A stretch of 64,000 nucleotides of DNA from Galbula dea (GCA_013399015.1 VWZX01005784.1:851750-915749), one strand, 5' to 3'; numbered from the stretch's first letter, positions 39,401-54,400 are shown. Program-made: numbers and translations. Notes: generated from the letters alone by a model not told the origin.

Positions 39401-42400
39401 TACCCACACCGGCTCTTTTGGAGGACACAATCCCAACACACATGTTGCCCTTGAACACAGAAGCAGCTGAGCTTGAAGGCCGAGCAACTCTGTAGTGGTG
39501 CTGCAGGTACTGCTGGATTTCAGCTAGTGGCCTCTGAGGTATCATGTGCACCTTGTACTGGCTGAAGACAGAAGGGATGTAGCTGTGCTCCCTCTCGCAG
39601 TTGCACAGCAGGATGAGGCGATAGGTGTTGTTGTAGTGCCGCAGGTGCTGGAACAGTTCCTCTGCTTTGCAGCTGACATCATAACTGAGCTCATCTGCAT
39701 ACAGCATGGTGTAAATTTTCTCTCCCCCGTTGCAGGGAATGAGGCACCTCCTGAGGAAGAGCCCCACCTGCTCAGCAGTGGTTTGAGGAGTGCAGAGGAG
39801 AACTTCATCAAAAGTGGGCAGGGGCTCGTTGGGGCTGTTCATGTAGATAGCCAGAGCAGAGGTGAGCACCTCGGAGCGAGGGCAGGTGATGAGGTTGGGC
39901 TGGCCGACAGAGAGGAGGTCCTGGGGGAAGTCCCGTGTGACACGATGGCTCTCCCAGCTGGCCAAGCCCTCCAGCCACGCCCCCAGCGTGTCGATATCCA
40001 GGCAGTTGGGAAGGAAGGAGCCCATGTTGCGCATGTAGCACTCCCAGATGCACTCCAGCTGCGCGCTCAGGTCCTTCTCTCCATCCAGCATCACTTGGAA
40101 GTCAGAAAGAGCCTTCTGAGAGCTGGGAGGCACCTCCCTCTTGGTGGCTCTCAGGACATCCTCCACGGTGCAGTCGTGTTTTAGGAAGGAAAGCATCATC
40201 AGGGCACCCTGGCTTGGCACCTCCTGCCCCAGCTCTGTGCACAGGTAGACCAGCTGCTCTGCGCTGTAGTAGTTCAGGTAGAAGTGCTGGAGGCGTTTCT
40301 CATACATGAATCTCTCCCAGCTCTCCAGGAAGCTCTCCATTGTCTTGCAGAGGCCTGGGAGCACAGCTGCCACAACTCCTTGGCCTTCTAGCACCGGGAT
40401 TGGTCCCAAAGAGAAGTCCATGAAAACATAGGATTCCCTTTCAGGTGAGCAACGCACCTGGGCAAGCCAGGAGCGGAAGAGCATGTTCCCAGCTGAATAC
40501 AGGTCTATAAAGGCCTGGGCAAGTCTTTGGACATTGGAAAAAACCTGCATGAGGGTAGATGAGAGAGAAGACAGCCTAAGCTGATTGATCAAGACAAGTC
40601 TTAGTCATGAAACCACAGGTAAGACTTTCAATCCAAAGAAAGGCTTTGCTCCCAAAACAGGTGTGCCAGAAAAACTCCGTGGCTTTTTAACACCGCTACC
40701 CCCAGGAAGCCAGTAAGGAATGCCCAGCTTGCTACAAAGGCACAGCAACTCTCCCAGCCAGGAGCATCCCTACTGCAGCCAGAGGATGAGGGTATCAGTC
40801 CACAGGCATGTTTAAAGGGACTTCTCCATAGCACATCCCAGTCTCCAGCTTAGTTCCACCTTAATAGGGAATCAAAGAGGCAGGACCATCTATCTGCCTG
40901 CTACCATTTACCCCCAGCAGCCTAAACCTAAACCACAGCCTTAAAAGCTGACATTCAAGGCACAAGTCCAACCCCTGCCTGATAACAGGCAAGACCCTCG
41001 ACCCAGCAGCCTGCCTGTCCCAGCAGCCCCTGCTGCTCCAGGTTTATCTTCACAAGACTCCCTCCTTCAGCCACCTCCAGGCCAGCTTTGAGGATCCCCC
41101 TTGCAGAGATAACAAACATTTCTTGGCTGTAAGCATCTCGACCTCAATCTCGACAGAGCACACTAAATCAACCTGCATTTCTTTCACACAGACCACTAGG
41201 CCTTAATGCCACACATGCCTCACCACCAGTAACCCACTGGCTTTGAGATCTAACCTCAGAGAACTTCTCCACCTCCAGGCCTTGCTCTCCCTTGGCTGAC
41301 ATGAGCATCAGCTTGTTCTGCAGCTCCCGGAGGTCTGCCAGGGAGTATTTCCATGATGCCTCCTGCCCAGAGCTCCCTGGGAGGGTGAAGCGCACGACAC
41401 TGTCCAAGGACACCTGCCAGAGAAGGAGTCATTAGTGCTGACAGGCACTGAGCTTCCACTCCTGAGGCAGTGCTGTGCCCAGCAAGGGGAGCACTTAGGA
41501 GGCAGCAGCCCCCAAAAAGGAACTGTGCAGGGTAGGAGAGAAAGTACAGCATGGTTCTGACTCGTTGCTGACAACCCAGCAGTGCTGCCTGCAGGAGGAG
41601 AGGGGAAGCCAAGCAGCCTCACCTTCTGGCCATCAGCTGGTGCTCTGAGAACATAGACTCCTCTGCTGTTGATGGCAGCTGCCAGTGACAGTGATGACAG
41701 CTCCACAGACCCATGGCTCTCTTTCACTGTCTTCAACCACTCCAAGTGCTGAGCTGAAGCACGCTGTGGGAAGAGAAGACACAGCACCACCTCACTCACT
41801 GATCTGGCAGCACTTGCCAAGATTCCAGCTGCGTGCAGGACAAACAGCTTGGGCTGGCTAAGAGCTTCAGGACTGGGAAGGAAGAAAGGAATGACTACAG
41901 GCTACAGACTCATCTTTCTGCACAGCTGTTCGTTACCAACACCATGGAGGCTAAACAGAGAGTCCACAGTGCTCCTTATAGCTCTTGCTATAGAAACATG
42001 CCCTGCTGCAAAGAACAAGACAGAGCTGCCAGCCACCTGCCTTCCCTCTTTGCATCATCAAACTCTCACATGAGTGAAGCCACACTATTCACACTGGAGA
42101 AAACCTCAGGAGTGCTCTGAAGAAATCTCTGCTACACCAGTTACAGTTGCTGCAGGGAATTTTTGTGCCAGAAAGATGTTTTTCTTCCAGTCACAGGAGC
42201 TGCTGGGATGTCCCCACACGAGTGCCATTTGCCCTCTGCAGTCAGTCTTCCAGCCACCCTCAGAAGGCAGAAATACAAGAGGATGCAGAGAGAACCTGCT
42301 CCAGCAGAACTCACCAGTTTCTTGGGAAGGTTCTCATCACTGTCCAGGGCTCTCCACAGCTTCTTTAAGCAGTGCATGAAGTCCTCAAAGCCCGAGTCTT

Positions 42401-45400
42401 GCTTAAGCTCATAGAGCAGGGAAGAGTAGCCATGGACAGTGTCATGGAAACACGCCACACGGTCCACATCCATATCATTCTCCCCAGCAGAGATGGATGC
42501 CAAGTCTACAAACACCTTCAGCTCATTCATATCTTAAAGGAGATAAAGAGATGAATGAACAACAAAAGAGCCACATGAGGCAGCTTTATGCAGTTTCACA
42601 TCACCACCTTTCACAGAAGATGCAGACAAAAATGCCTTTGAACAGCATTTCCTCTGCAACTTCCTCCACTCATCCTGCAAGCAACTTTACTAGGCAGGAA
42701 TGATATCCTTGGCCCTGGCTTCTCTCTGCACTGCCAGGAACAGCAGATCCACAGCCAGGATGGAAGCAGTGGGAAGGGTGAGTGTCTCTGTGCATGTAAA
42801 ACAACTGAGCTGGCAGGCAGAAAACTAATCAGGCTGCTGCCATCCTGTCAAAGGGATGGCCTCTGTTCTCTTCAAGTGACTGGTCTGAACTGGGTAGCAG
42901 CTGTCACAGCCCTCCAGACCAAGCCCAGCTGCAGGGCAGGGCAGCTACCACGTGCTGCAGGAGACTACAGTGGCATGGGCATGTTCAAAGGGACACTCAT
43001 GGCACTCCCCACACCAAAACCCATAAGAGATGCTTGGGGCTATCAACACCAGAGGCTGTGAAAGCAGAAAGCAGATGGGTCAAGGCTATGGCATTCCTTC
43101 TGCCCCTGCCAGAAGGAAACTGGCATCCCCTCTAGTACTATCCAACCCCTGGGTGAGCAGCACACACCTTTCAGTGCTTCTCTGACCCAGATGGCAAACT
43201 CCTTCTGCTGGGCCAGCTCCCTCAGACACCCACGGCGCTTCACAGTGATGCCCTGCAGTAGCCTCTTGGCCTGGATAAGCTCAGGGCTGATGGAATCCAG
43301 CTTCTGTGTCTTGCATGATTCAAGCTTTTCTGTCTACAAAGCAAGTGGTGCAAACAAACATTCAGTCTGGAAATGGGAAACACAACCTGCTCTCCAGCAG
43401 GGAAAGGAAAGCCTCTGCCAAGCCACACCCCAAGCAGAGGAATGCCACCTTCTCTCTTTCAGAAAGACTACACAAACTTTGTCTTTGAACTTCTTGTCTC
43501 AAGCATTTTGGGACAGGGAATGGCTCTTGACAGACTGAGATAGACTGGATAGGAAGGTTCAGATTGACCCAGGGTTTCCAGCTACTCTGACAGCACAGAG
43601 GTGAAGCAGCAGGTACTTACTATGTCCAACAAGCTTTCCAGGATGCTGAAGTCACCAGAGAGGTTTAAAGTCTCCTTGACATTGGCAATGATCTTTGCAA
43701 CATCAAAAGTTAAATGCATTTCATGGTACTGCTGGATCTGCTGAAACCTCTGGTCAACCCAGCCTCTGCCTTCTTCAGGCCTGAGCTTACAGATGGTATT
43801 CAGTTCAGTTTTGATATCTTCAGGATGATTTGTGAATTCCTGAAAGATTTTATCCACTGCAGACAGAGTGAGACTGCCAGACCTGAGATCATCATACAGC
43901 CTCCCATAGCTCTCAAAACAGGGAGTGACCAGGCTGCTGAAAACACCATCAAGGTCCAGGGTGGTGTCCTGCTCCTCTGCTGAGCTTCCACACTCCTCTG
44001 CTGAGCTTCCACACTCCTCTGCTGCGTGCTGTGCTACTTCCTCCCAGAACTGCTGGAAGATCAGGCTGTCCTTAAGAGAGTGCATTTTGTGGGCATATCC
44101 TTTCAGCTCTGGGCTCAAGCTGTAGTAGGTCTGTGGAGGTGTCTCTCCCACACTCACAACTGCATTCAGCCTTTTAGAGCGAAGATCTTCCTTGTGCTGA
44201 AATGCCAGCTCTCCTACATCCACTGCAAGGGAGAGAGGCAGGTCAGAGAGATGTCTAGCCTGTGTCCAGCTTACTTCACCTGCTCTGAGCCACAGAATGC
44301 TCTTGGGCTGATGCAGAAGCACTTGCATCAGCCCTTAAATGCTCTGGGTTTGCTTCTCCCACCCCTCCTCATCCTTGCTGTGGTTTGGGATCAAACCTGC
44401 TTACAAAGCCTAGTCATTTCCAAACAGAATGGGGCTTCTGCAGAACACTACCTTTCACAGATGCCTGCACCTTCCTGCACATGCTCAGAAAGGTTCCTAT
44501 TGCTTTCTTCTCTTCTCTGACAAGTGCAACTTCTTCTTGCCTCCTCTGCAGCAACAATTTCAGCTCTGTCTGGAGTAGCCCTCTGTCTTCACGTGGCAGG
44601 TGCTGGTGCTCTGAAAGAAAACTCATCTGTAGTCCCAGTGCAGATGCTTCCCACCTCCTGCACCCAGAACTCAGGTCTGGGCTTGCAGAGTCACAAACAC
44701 CACAGGGAAATGCAGACAACACAAACTGGAGCTAGCAGCTCCACATCAAGGATAAAGAGAAGGGCAGCACCACTGCTGAAGCAGCTAATTAGCATTACTA
44801 ATCACTGAAGCAGGTTAACAGAGCATGCCATGATCACTGCAGTGATGCCACAAGCCAACAATGCCACCTTTGAAGGGTGCTCTTACTTATCTCCCAGATG
44901 GAGAGGAACTGCTCCTTGTGCTGGAAAACCTCTTCCAGGTGTTTCACACGGACAGATCCCCTCTGGAGGTCACTGCAGACACTCACAAGCACAGAGTCTG
45001 CTGTGGCCACTGCATTCTTTGCTTCATCTGTAAGTTTTTCTAGGAAGCTTGTGTTTGTTCCTGTTCCAGAAACAAAGCATGTCAGCTCTGGACCAGCCCT
45101 GCTTCACAAAATAACTCTTCAGTGCCATGACACAGAGTCCTTCCCCTTCCCATCCCAATCTCTACTAGAAGCCTGTGAACTCTTCACACCACCCTCCAAC
45201 CTCTCATGTCTTTCTGAGCAGAAACAGCCAGGACCTCAGGAGAGCAATTCAGACACCTTCCCAAACCCAGAACCCCTGGAGGAAACAGAAGTCATCTTGG
45301 TCCACTCACATGACAAACACTTGTGCACTTCTGTGCAGCAATAACTTATCAGAAATTCCCAGAGAAAGAATTTATGCTCTCCAAAGCCACCGGGTCCCCA

Positions 45401-48400
45401 GGCTCAGCAGCCCAGCACCAGTGCTGAAGTGGCTGCAGTGGATTAGCACAAGAGGAACCCTGGCTCCCTCTGCCAGAGAGGAATTCAGCCAGGCTGGAAT
45501 ACCTTGAGCTTTGAGATGGGTTATTACCCACCTCAACAGCATGAGCAGAACACTTGCTGTATATTTGCTGCTCTGCAAGGTGGAAGTGGAGAGGCAGAGA
45601 ACAGCCCTTCTTAGACTCCTATAAATCTAAGGAGCAGACATACCATTAAAGCTGAAGATATGTTTGATGTCAGGCCACGTGAGCACATGGCGCAAAATCA
45701 CATCAAAATCATCCTCAGACTGCTCTCTCTTGACTGGCCATGACTTCACAATAATAGCTGACACAAGCTGGCTGAACTGGCCCAGGTTGCAAGAAGAAAT
45801 CTTCTCAAGGAGGTTGCTCTGAGTCTGTACAAGGCACAGGAGAGAGAGGGGAGGAATGCTTTGGGTTATACCATGTCCCCCCATCTCAGGAGCAGCCACT
45901 GGCGTCAAGCAGCCACTCCTCCAGTGCTGAGGCAAACCCAAAAGAGCCACGTGACATGACTGACACCAGGAACCAGGATGGCAAAGGCACTAGCAGTATT
46001 TTTCCTGGCCCCTAAGTGGATCCTTGATTTCTCCTCAGTACTTTTGCTGGTTGAACAAACAAACAGCCCACAGCAGCTCCAGCACTCAGAGACTGAACAT
46101 GCAGCTCTCTCCCATCCCTACCCAAGGACACAGGATTCCTAAGCAACAGGAAACCTGACTTTCCTTTTCCTCCCCTGAAGGAGGACACAATACCTCACAA
46201 GCTGCAGAGACAGCCCCCGAGGCACAGCGGCAGAAGCACCACTCGATGGAAGGGTCAAGTTGTGTCAGCCTGGAATGCTGGCAGCAGTACACCAAGATCT
46301 GGTTAACTGGAGGCTCCTGGGGGGCAAAAGGGAGATTTCTTATCCACTTAAGGTTTCCAAAGCATTTAAGTTTCCTAATGGAGCCAAGCCTCAGCCCAGC
46401 CATCAGGGCAGGGAAGAGAGATGGAACAAACACATGCTTGGAAACATTCAGATTGTTTCCATTGAAAATGTGTGATTGTTTCCCGTGCATCTCTCTGAGC
46501 CAGACTCTCACCAGGAAACACTTGTCTCCTGGTTATACCATGACAATCAATGGCTCAAAGCATTCTGCAACCAATGTAGAAAGGAGAGAAGGAGACATAC
46601 AAGCTCAGTTTAGAAGGCACCTACAGATTTGGGTGTGCACTTGGGAGCCTGGACGCCACATTTTCTGCCCAATGAGTGCAGAGAGGCAAGCACCAACTTT
46701 GCTTCTCTAAGTCCCTGGGTGTTTACTCTACACTTACTGCTTCTTAAAACTCCAGGTGCTTGGAAGGCAATTCCCTTTCAAGCATCAGGTTATCAGTCAC
46801 TGCTAGAAAGCAGAGCAGCACTGTGGCCAGGCTAGCAGGCTACTGGAGTCTCTGAAGCCAAGAATACAGCATGGCACATCTTCACGGCCAACTTCTGAGC
46901 CTCCAGAACAGTTTATAACAGCAATGGCAGCTTCTATGACCAAAGCCATCACGTTTTCAAGTGCCCACTCCAGCTCTAGGAGCTACTCTCTAAGCACAGT
47001 AGAAGACTGACTGTTGCCTCTGAACTTGGCCCACCCCCTACAGCCCTCCCTACCTGCTGAATTCTTCTCTCCAGATCTCCAAGTAAAGTCGTTTTCCACC
47101 TGTCAGTGAACTGTTCATCTGGAAAGGTGATCTTCACAAACTGATCCCAGGCCTGCAGGTGAGAAGCAAACAAACCTGAAACACTAAGCACTGAGATTTG
47201 ACATTCAGATCAGGAGATGACAAGAAAGATGCTGAGGAGAGGCCCCACACTGCTCAGGCTGCAGCCCTTTCAGATGTTTCCACCTAGAAGATAAAGAGCA
47301 CTCCCAGAGCTACACAAATCAGCTTTTAAGCCCAGCTGGTGTCACCATGTCCCAGTTGTTAAATGAGACATCTGGATAAACCTCTTCCACCCTGAAGCTG
47401 GGAAGTGTCCCAGGGAAAGCTGGGAGCAAGGGCAAGTCATGCTTCAGGAGCTGCTGCCTGCTGAAGGCCTGAAGGGCAGCAAGGAGGACACAGGGGGAGC
47501 AAGACCCCAGCTGCAGCTAAAAGCCAAGGAAGGGCAGCTCCTCATGCCAGCAGTGCCTCTTGGGAAGAGCAGTAAGGAGAGCTGAGCCATAGCAGCTATG
47601 GCCTTGTGCTCCTCAGCCCAGTGTTGACAACAGCACAGCTCCTCAGCCTGTGGGCTGCACTGCCTGTCTCCATCCCCACCCGGCAGCTATGGCTCCCAGC
47701 AAGGAGCTGGCACTGTTAGACTCCAGACTAGATGGTTAAGCTGCAGCAGAACATTTCTTCAGTTAATATGTTACTAGAAGGTGACAAACCTGAAGCTCCC
47801 AGTAGAAACAGAATGTCACATACTCCAGGTGCTCTTTCAGCAGCTTCTGGGTTAGAGTATTTCTGAACCAGACTCGAGTCTCTCTCAGAGCTTCATTGAA
47901 CACTTCTACCACTGGAACTTCCTGCACAGCATCTCCTGGAACCTGCTGCACACACAGGAGAAGAGAAAACATGAACAGTTCAAGCAGGAGAACAGCAGAC
48001 AACTGATTTAAGTAAGTCTGTCTAAAAGAGAAGGGCTAAATGCATCCAAGGCACAAAGGTGCCCAGCACAGTGACCCACCACTGCCTGAACAAAGAAGAG
48101 AGGGAGCCTGAGAGAAAACAATGCTCACAGGCAGTGTGTGCTTGAGAACACTCACTCCAGGAGGTGCAGACACCATATGTTTAAGGGGGAAAACAAAAAC
48201 CAGAACCAGACATCAAGCCCATGGCTTCCACCCCATGCATCTGACCTTGTTTTCAGTAAGAATCAAAATCATTAAATGATTTCATAACTTTTTCCAAGTG
48301 TCACAAGCCTGATTAATTTAGAGCTTTCTTCTTCCCCAGTTGGGAATAGCTATGATCTAAAACCAGTCTGCTGCACCAGCTTCTATGATACTTCCAGATA

Positions 48401-51400
48401 CCTTGCTCACATCAAGCCAGGAATGGCTCTGTGCTACTCACTGCTTTGGGCTGAAGTTCAGCAACCTTGGAAATCATCTTGGCAGAAGCAGCTTGAATCA
48501 TGAACTGCTGCCCCCACTTGATGTACTTGCAGACCCTCTGGTGCAGCTTGAGGCAACAGGTCAGGCAGAATTGCCAAGAGTGAGCATCCAGAGCCCTGAA
48601 GGACAGGGATAAGAGCAAGAATTCCTTTTTAGCTCAGAAGGGGAGGGAAACAAAGAAAAAAAAAAACCCCATCAAATTCCACACAGTGTGGCAACTAACC
48701 ACCCTTCTCCAGATGGAGTGGAAAGCCCTGGCTGCTGCCTGACAGAGAAACCCACAGGGTTCTTTTCTTCCTATGGATTCCAGTGGATCCAGCCAAGCCA
48801 CCAGCACAACCTCACCCCCAGGCCTGCTGGAAGTCAGGAGCAGGATGCTCTCACAGAGGTGCCATCATTACCTGCTCCATCTCTCAGCCAGGATACACAG
48901 CAGATCCATTAGAAGACTCTCTACTACCTGAGAAGGAAAAGACAAACATTAAAGCTGTGGAAGGCATTTTACAGACTGGTTCCTCATCAGCTGAGGGGAT
49001 GCTGGGAAGGAGGGAGCTCTGCTCCTTGCCTTCTCCAGTGCTTTACTACACACACTGCAAAACTGCAGAAGTGATTTACTGGGTCTCAGAGTCACAGACA
49101 TCGTATGTATTACCAGTACAAACAAAACCTGTACTTCTTACAACCCAGGGTTTAAAATTGACCATTACTAGTTGCAGTGTCCAGCCCCTGCTGTCCTCAC
49201 ACAAATACAGGTTTCCACAACAGGCAGGAAACTCCAAACCAGTAGCACCCTGCCCACACCCCAAGAGCTGTGCAAAAAAGAAGTTCCAGGCAGCCACTGA
49301 GGATCTCAGGAGTAAAGTATTTGCCATCAGTGACTAAAAGCAAATCCAGAGAAGCAGACTCTTCTCTCATCAATGCCAATAACTTTTTTGTGCTACAGAC
49401 AAACCATCTCATCTCCTCTGAGGAGTCTCCCACTTCAGAGTGCCTATTTCAGCTTTCAGCTATATGTGAGGCTCTCCCTCTGGCCTGCTACCAACCACAT
49501 TCCCTTCAGGGGCACAGTTCTGCCACAAGGCACTCCACAGCCCAGTTTCAGCCTCTACCCCTTAGCTCCAGCAGCTGCCAGAGGACAAACCTTAGGAGTG
49601 TTCCAGCAGAAGTCAATGTTCTCCAATCTGTAACAAACACCTTGAAGAGTAACTAGCAAATCAGTGGAGAAGTCTTTGATGAATTCAGCCAGGCTCTGCA
49701 GTGGCAGCACACAGATCCAGGATTTGACCAGCAGCTTATCAAGTTTCATCAAGTGTTTCTTTTCTTTCATTAGTCTCAGTAAGGCACCACTGGAGGGAAG
49801 ACAAAAGAAAACCTTCACATTTTCAGGGTACAAAAGGCTAAAAGCTTGCTCTTCCCACACAGGACTCTATTCTCACTCTGTGCCTCTTTCCATCTACAGC
49901 TGAAGATCAGCTGATGACCCCAAGGCCCAGTGACCACAGAAGCACTGTCAAACTACTGACTAGAAACACTCAGGGAAAAGAAACTCCCTGTCTCAGTCAG
50001 ATTCTGCCCAATGCACATCATGAGCTGCTTTAACTCATGCCACGCAGCACCAGCTGCACAAGCTGCCCCAGGGCTTGCAGAAGGAAGGGCTGTTTGTGTC
50101 TGAAACCTACTGCACAGCTTTGCTGTAGAGCCCAGTCTCTGAGCAATCAGCCTGTGCCCACACCCCCCAAGCCCCCACCAGCAGCATGCTGTGTCTCTTA
50201 TGCAGGAAAAGGAAGGGGATCCCCAGCAACTGCCCTGGCAAGGCACTGGATGTACCCAGTGACTCTGGAAAAACTCACCCATCTTGCTTCTTCCTTGTTT
50301 CAGCAAATGAAAGCCCTTCCAGCCCTGCCCAGCCCTCTTCTTCTATCAGCAAGTGGTCATGCTGCAAAGGAGCAGCAAAGAAGTGCAGAAGAGGAACAAT
50401 CCACACCCACTGGTCTACTTGGGCATCAATGCACCTCTGGCACAAGACTGTCAGCTGAATCTTCAAGCTAGAAAAGCCAGCAAGGCAAACAGACAGGCAG
50501 TGAATGCAGGAGTGTGTTCCAGGGCATTACACAGTACAACAGATTTGCAGTGGTGTCTGGTGGGGAAGGCTACCTCTCAACCTCCTTATGGACCTTCAGG
50601 TAACTTCTGGGAATTATTTTAGCTCAATCTCATCTTCATTAGAGAGTATATATGGTAAAAGCTCAAGACTCAAAGCTGCAATCAGACTTGAATCTCTCTG
50701 CACAAACCCTACTGATATGGCACTAAGTGCCAATGCTTTATCAGTTCCCAGGGGAGCCTCCCCCCTCCCCAGCTCAGCTGTGGGACAGGGATGCAAAGCC
50801 AGGCAGCCTAGGGACAAGTCTCAGACTCCTTGGCTGGGCTGAAGTACTGCAGAGGTCTCCAAAAGGAGATGTAATACCTGTAGCTGTGCAAGGGAAGAAC
50901 TAGAAATCTAAGGGCCAGTAAAGCAGGCAGTGAGGAAAAGAATCACCCAAGCAGAGGTGGAATGAGGCACATCAGAGGAGACAAGAACCCAAATATGGCA
51001 TTTAAATTTAAAGGAGTAAACACAGGATGATCCTGGTGACTGCAGTTTGTAACTAAGAAGAGCAAACAGGTAAGAAGCTGGAAACTGCCCGACAGAAAAG
51101 GATAAGAAGATTTTTATACAAACAATTAAAACCAGTTTTAACTCAATCTAACACCCCAGCAACAGTGACAAGCTGCAGTAAGGGAGATGCTGTTTGGACT
51201 ACAGGGAAGCACTGCTCACATCAAGACAAGAATGTGGCTGTAAGAGGGCCCCAGAGAGGCTGAGGAATCTTCACCCCTGGAGTTTTTCAGAATTTGACTG
51301 CAGCTTTGCCTGGATGTTAGTCCTGCTTTGAGCAGGAGGATGGAACAGAGACCTCCAAACTTCCCTTCAGAGCTGTTTTTTTCTCCTGATTCTCTGAGAC

Positions 51401-54400
51401 TAGAGAGCTGAAACCCTTACTGCTTTATCTCAGGAGCTATTGCAGCAAACCCAGCCCATTTGGTCACCCTGTAAGCGCTCCACTAACACACATACCTAGT
51501 GAATGCTGCAAAAGCATTGCTGATTCGGTGAAGCTCGTCCAGTATGGCTTGCTCTGGCCCCTCATCCAAGCACAAGAGGCTACAGAGGCCAGCCAGAGTG
51601 TTTATTGATGGTGGAAGGCTGAGCCTCTCAACTACTGTGAGAATGGTGAACCCCAGAGCTAGTTTACTTATTGCTATGCCCTCCTGAGATGCTTTTGCGC
51701 CTTTTGGTGCAAGCAAAAGTGAAGTTATTTTATCAATGTAATCCAGCAGCAATTCATTCACCTAGGATAAAGAAAGAACACAGCATTAGTTTCCCAACAA
51801 GTCTTTTCCTTCTGAAGCCATTTTCTTCTGCCAGTTAAGAGTGAAGACACTTGGTAGCCCTGTACACCCCATGGCACCCTGGGATCTGAGCACCCGTGGG
51901 ACTGACCACCACCAGAATATCAGGTGTGGTACCCCAGGACTTGTGACAGTTTGGTGCCCCTCTCTGTGCTACCAGCTCACCCTGCTCAGCCACTGCTGGA
52001 CCTTCCCATGCCCAGAGGAGTTGGGGAGCAACAAGACACCAAGACAGATCTTGGGAAGAGAATCAGTGAGCTGAGCAGTTGTACACCCACTGCTCCCTTA
52101 TGTCACCATCCCATGCTGCGGGCAGGTCCCCGCTTCCCAGCCAAGCCTGAGTCCATCAAAGGGAGAGAGATTTCTGTCCTCATCCATGGCCCCCAAAAGC
52201 TACTCTGAAACCACATTCAGAGGGTCCATGCTACCGTGGTGCTTGGTGATACCAAAAATCAGCCTACTGTAAAACAGCAGTAACATGAAACCCACGGGCT
52301 CTGAGCTGGGTGGGTAATGCCATCTTGTGGCCTCTCCCATGCCATCAGGAGGAGGAAGGCTGTGGAGTTACACATGCAGCCCTGACACTTGTCTGGAGCC
52401 CCAAGGGAAGGCAATGTGACATTTCTGCCATATTTCATAGTTATGCCAGGTAAGAGACTTAAGACACCACAAGTACAACTGGACCAGGAGGAGCTTCTCT
52501 CAAAGGAAAAAGAAAGGCAGGATGGGAGACAAAGACAAGTGCAGATATGTTGGTGACAGAGTGACTGGCAGCAAAACTAAAAGGCCAGGTTGAGAAAATG
52601 ATCATCCAGACAAAAAGCCACTCAGGTAAGAAGTCAGCACATGACAGCATGGCACCAAAGTGCAGAGCTGCTGAACTTCCCACGGCAGGCAGTGGCAGCC
52701 ACCCCAGGGGGATCCCTGCTGCTTCAGTCACACCTCAACTTTTTGACTGGACAAGCAAAATGAACCCATCAGGTCAACAGCAAAATGAAAGTTCTGTGTT
52801 TTTAGTAAGTGGCTGTCTGTTTCCTAGTGCCTGTGGGAGGAGAAGAGGTCACCTGCTGCGTGCCGAAATTGAGCTCTGCCCAGGGCACCGGGCGGCCGCT
52901 GTGCACACGTGGCTCCCCTGTCACCACATGGAACTGATGCAGCTGGAAGAGGAAGCTCCTCAGGTTGTCAGGGCTCCAGGCTCCAAGAATGCTGAAGATA
53001 TTTTCTAACATAATATTTGCAGCTATTTTCTTCCCTTTCACCACTTCTTCATTTTTATCACGATAAAAGGTGACAAAGCTCTTCAACCTCGAGGGCTCTG
53101 CACACACAATGTCATCATACTGGTGCCACTCTAGAACGGGCAAGAGAACATGGGGTGGTTAGAGAAACATCTGCATGTGCCTTCAGTCTGCCAGCTGTCC
53201 ACAGACACTGCCCCCACTGCAGCTTCCACCTTCAGAAAGTGCTAATAGTGATAGTCCATATGAAGTTTCAGTCTGCCAGCTGTCCACAGACACCGGCCCC
53301 CACTGCAGCTTCCACCTTCAGACAGTGCTGTCCATCTGAAGCTGAAGACCACCCTGCCAGAGAGGCAGGGACCACCCCAGCAGGCAGGCCCAGCCAGAAG
53401 ACCTCACCTCCATTGTTGAGCAGGTCACCTCTGATGCGCAGGCAGCGATTCACGTACTTATGTTCTTTTGCCTCCTTGTAGATAAACTCATAGTGGCCTC
53501 CACCACTGGAGACCCAGTACTTGTAAGGAATGTCTTTGTCAATAACTGCTTTTGCAAGAGTTACAGTGCCTTCAATGAGGTATCCGTGTTTTCCTAGGTG
53601 CCTAAGAAACACAAGGAAGGGCAGAGGACACCTCAGCTGATCTACACACTTCCTCCTCCATACACCACTCCATTTCTCACAGGAAAGGAGAGAACTCTTT
53701 CAAGCTGAAAGTCTGAGAAGAGCTATGTCCATTGGGAAAACCCTCTGTAGCACTACTCACTTATGGACAGGGCGTACAGCTCCAGTCTTGTGTTAAATGA
53801 AATACCACATTGCACCCTGTTCCCCAGAGCCACAGCCCTCCTGTGCCTTTGTGTGACTCAGGAGGGTACTTACTTGGTGCAGTTCAGCTCACAAACATTG
53901 TCCTCCCAGTTTGCATAGGAAGGAATTTTCTCAGCCCTGATGAACACTTTGTGGGTCTCAGGGTCCAGGTTGAAGTCTTTGGATAACACTGCATGGAAAT
54001 ACACTGTAACACCATCACTTGGCCTCAGAGAGCTACAAGAGAGAATTAGAAGGAAGACAGTAACAATTCTAATCTGAACTTTTTGGTTTCCAATTGCACA
54101 AATCATTATGAACCACAAATAAGACCTGAGCCATTAGCTCACTGCATGCAAGACCCATAAGCTCTGTCAGAAAACTGATGGTACATAGGCCCAGAGTAAT
54201 CAAGTCTGGTGCAACAAGGAGACTTGGGTTCCTAAAGGCAGCATGAAATCCTCTGGCCACGTGCATCTGGGTGACTGCACTGGTGAGCCAATAGGAACAC
54301 CTCCCTAGCAGTCACCTGAAATGGGTGCTCTTTGTCCCTCTTCCAGCTCATGCAAACTGAGCAAAACAAGTTACACAAATCAAAATAGCTCTTCACACCA

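Noticed and set aside
39546..40184. 212-codon plus-strand open frame
   Set aside because: Antisense to the RNF213 exon 39404-40544; composition follows from the sense codons.
50614..50817. Minus-strand frame of 67 codons between two RNF213 arm exons
   Set aside because: It ends in a stop without a donor and has no acceptor, and the flanking exons (51496-51761 and 50279-50467) join in phase without it.
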